DNA of 13,192 nt from an uncultured Oscillospiraceae bacterium (GTDB lineage: Bacteria; Bacillota; Clostridia; Oscillospirales; Acutalibacteraceae), in contig URPR01000023.1 in the NCBI GenBank assembly GCA_900549775.1, positions 1 through 13,192 on the forward strand. Direction: 5' to 3'. The notes below the pieces were generated by a model that saw only the letters and a program-made list of their open reading frames with translations, did not search any database and was not told the origin of the DNA. Within the stretch, counting starts at the first letter, position 1; the number at the start of each line of letters is the position of its first letter. Below, in pieces: positions 12,788-13,192 of the stretch. The translations under genes and the position numbers were made by a program.

Positions 12788-13030
12788 TTATTTTAAACTA
12801 AAAAAAATACCATTTAGCCAATTCCATATGGGTCTTTTTCCAAAAAACTCGCGCGCGCGAAATGTCGGTGTAAATTTACCGGGGCTGTCGGTGTTAAGCC
12901 ATTCTCTGGCATCTTCACCCGCAGGCTGGGGGGGCAACGTGACGTTGCATCCAATTCGCGAACACAGATTTTCAAATAAAAAAGCTTCCTGCCCGCGGAT
13001 TTTATCTTGCGTTATTTTCTTGCTCAGAAA
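12788..13030 (-). other. Gap between HNH and methyltransferase: unassigned open frame in a GC-rich, palindrome-rich block
   Basis: An 80-codon frame without ATG, GTG or TTG runs from inside the HNH gene end to a TAA at 12788, two bases before an ATG at 12785. It contains GCNVTLPPQPAGEDAREWLN and RAREFFGKRPIWNWLNGIFF. I do not recognise it, and a start is lacking. A second, 32-codon frame (MPENGLTPTAPVNLHRHFAR) overlaps it. The DNA between 12845 and 12960 is clearly richer in G and C than its surroundings and full of symmetry, so it may be a site and not a gene. Confidence 0.3.
12849..12948. repeat. Cluster of palindromes and direct repeats (possible cos/packaging site)
   Basis: Within 100 bases there are a perfect 12-base palindrome TCGCGCGCGCGA (12849-12860), two direct copies of TGTCGGTGT (12863 and 12886), a palindrome GTAAATTTAC (12870-12879), a run of seven G, and a 15-base dyad GCAACGT-G-ACGTTGC (12934-12948). 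The block lies between the HNH gene and the terminase operon, which in cos phages such as HK97 is where the cohesive-end site lies. Confidence 0.4.
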
Positions 13031-13192
13031 TTATTTTTTTGACTTCATCGGACGATATCTCACCACGGTCGCACATCGCGTGGTGCATAGAACAAAGAGT
13101 AATTAAATTATTATCATCAAGCCGCAGTTCTTTGCTTGCGTTAATTGGCACTGCATGATGAACCTGCAAGTCATTACAATTGTATTTGCGAT
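13002..13192 (-). CDS. HNH endonuclease, C-terminal part (runs off the window)
   Basis: The last 62 codons are visible: RKYNCNDLQVHHAVPINASK, then ELRLDDNNLITLCSMHHAMC, then a short acidic/basic tail to the stop at 13002. The LQVHH, central DDNNLITL and SMHHAMC elements are the His-His, Asn and His positions of the HNH fold. The upstream zinc-binding Cys pair would lie outside the window. HNH proteins encoded beside terminases are known to take part in cos cleavage together with TerS and TerL. Strand, order and neighbours fit that role here. The N-terminus is not visible, so completeness is unknown. Confidence 0.8.
   Translation of the reverse strand, partial: RKYNCNDLQVHHAVPINASKELRLDDNNLITLCSMHHAMCDRGEISSDEVKKIISEQENNAR

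Noticed and set aside
12684..13106. Plus-strand frame of 140 codons across the HNH/methyltransferase gap
   Set aside because: It is antisense to recognisable HNH and ParB-methyltransferase coding sequence at both ends and has no protein-like signature.

Overview
The window looks like AT-rich DNA from a host-associated Firmicute, probably of class Clostridia. The reasons are strong AAGGAGG-type ribosome sites, a TTGAAA-17-TATAAT promoter, a BspA-like leucine-rich-repeat surface protein ending in a VKTGD sorting-type tail, and phage genes in the order HNH, ParB-methyltransferase, P27 small terminase, large terminase that is common in clostridial prophages. The organism is inferred from style only.

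Layout. Bases 1-100 (minus strand) are the first 33 codons of a phage tail tape measure gene that runs off the left edge. Bases 267-2837 (minus) encode an 856-residue secreted leucine-rich-repeat protein with its own promoter and terminator. Bases 2917-3800 are a graveyard: an unidentified coding remnant, a mutated copy of the first third of a large terminase gene, and a mutated 3' end of a small terminase gene. Bases 4571-8143 (plus) encode an exported 1190-residue coiled-coil protein whose last 50 residues resemble a Cpl-7/CW_7 wall-binding repeat. After it come a hairpin and a decayed second copy of that protein's C-terminus (about 8340-8575). Bases 8605-9156 (plus) encode a 183-residue exported protein from a TTG start, closed by a terminator. 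Bases 9397-10412 (minus) hold fossils of phage genes: unknown pieces, a replication-protein piece, a second tape measure start and a head-fibre-like gene. Bases 10424-12767 (minus) are a tight operon of ParB-methyltransferase, P27 small terminase and a large terminase lacking its nuclease half. The right edge holds the C-terminal end of an HNH endonuclease gene.

Reading. Two related prophages of the same orientation seem to lie side by side. The left one is TerS/TerL fossils, a gap now occupied by the LRR gene, then the tape measure start. The right one is HNH, methyltransferase, TerS, truncated TerL, fibre remnant, tape measure remnant. Neither has a complete packaging motor in view. The only apparently intact non-phage genes (LRR protein, coiled-coil protein, 183-residue protein) all carry signal peptides, so the prophage wreck appears to have become a site for cell-surface genes. 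The least familiar parts are the coiled-coil protein with its wall-binding-like tail and decayed paralogue, and the GC-rich, palindrome-dense 215-base gap between HNH and the packaging genes, which could be a cos site.
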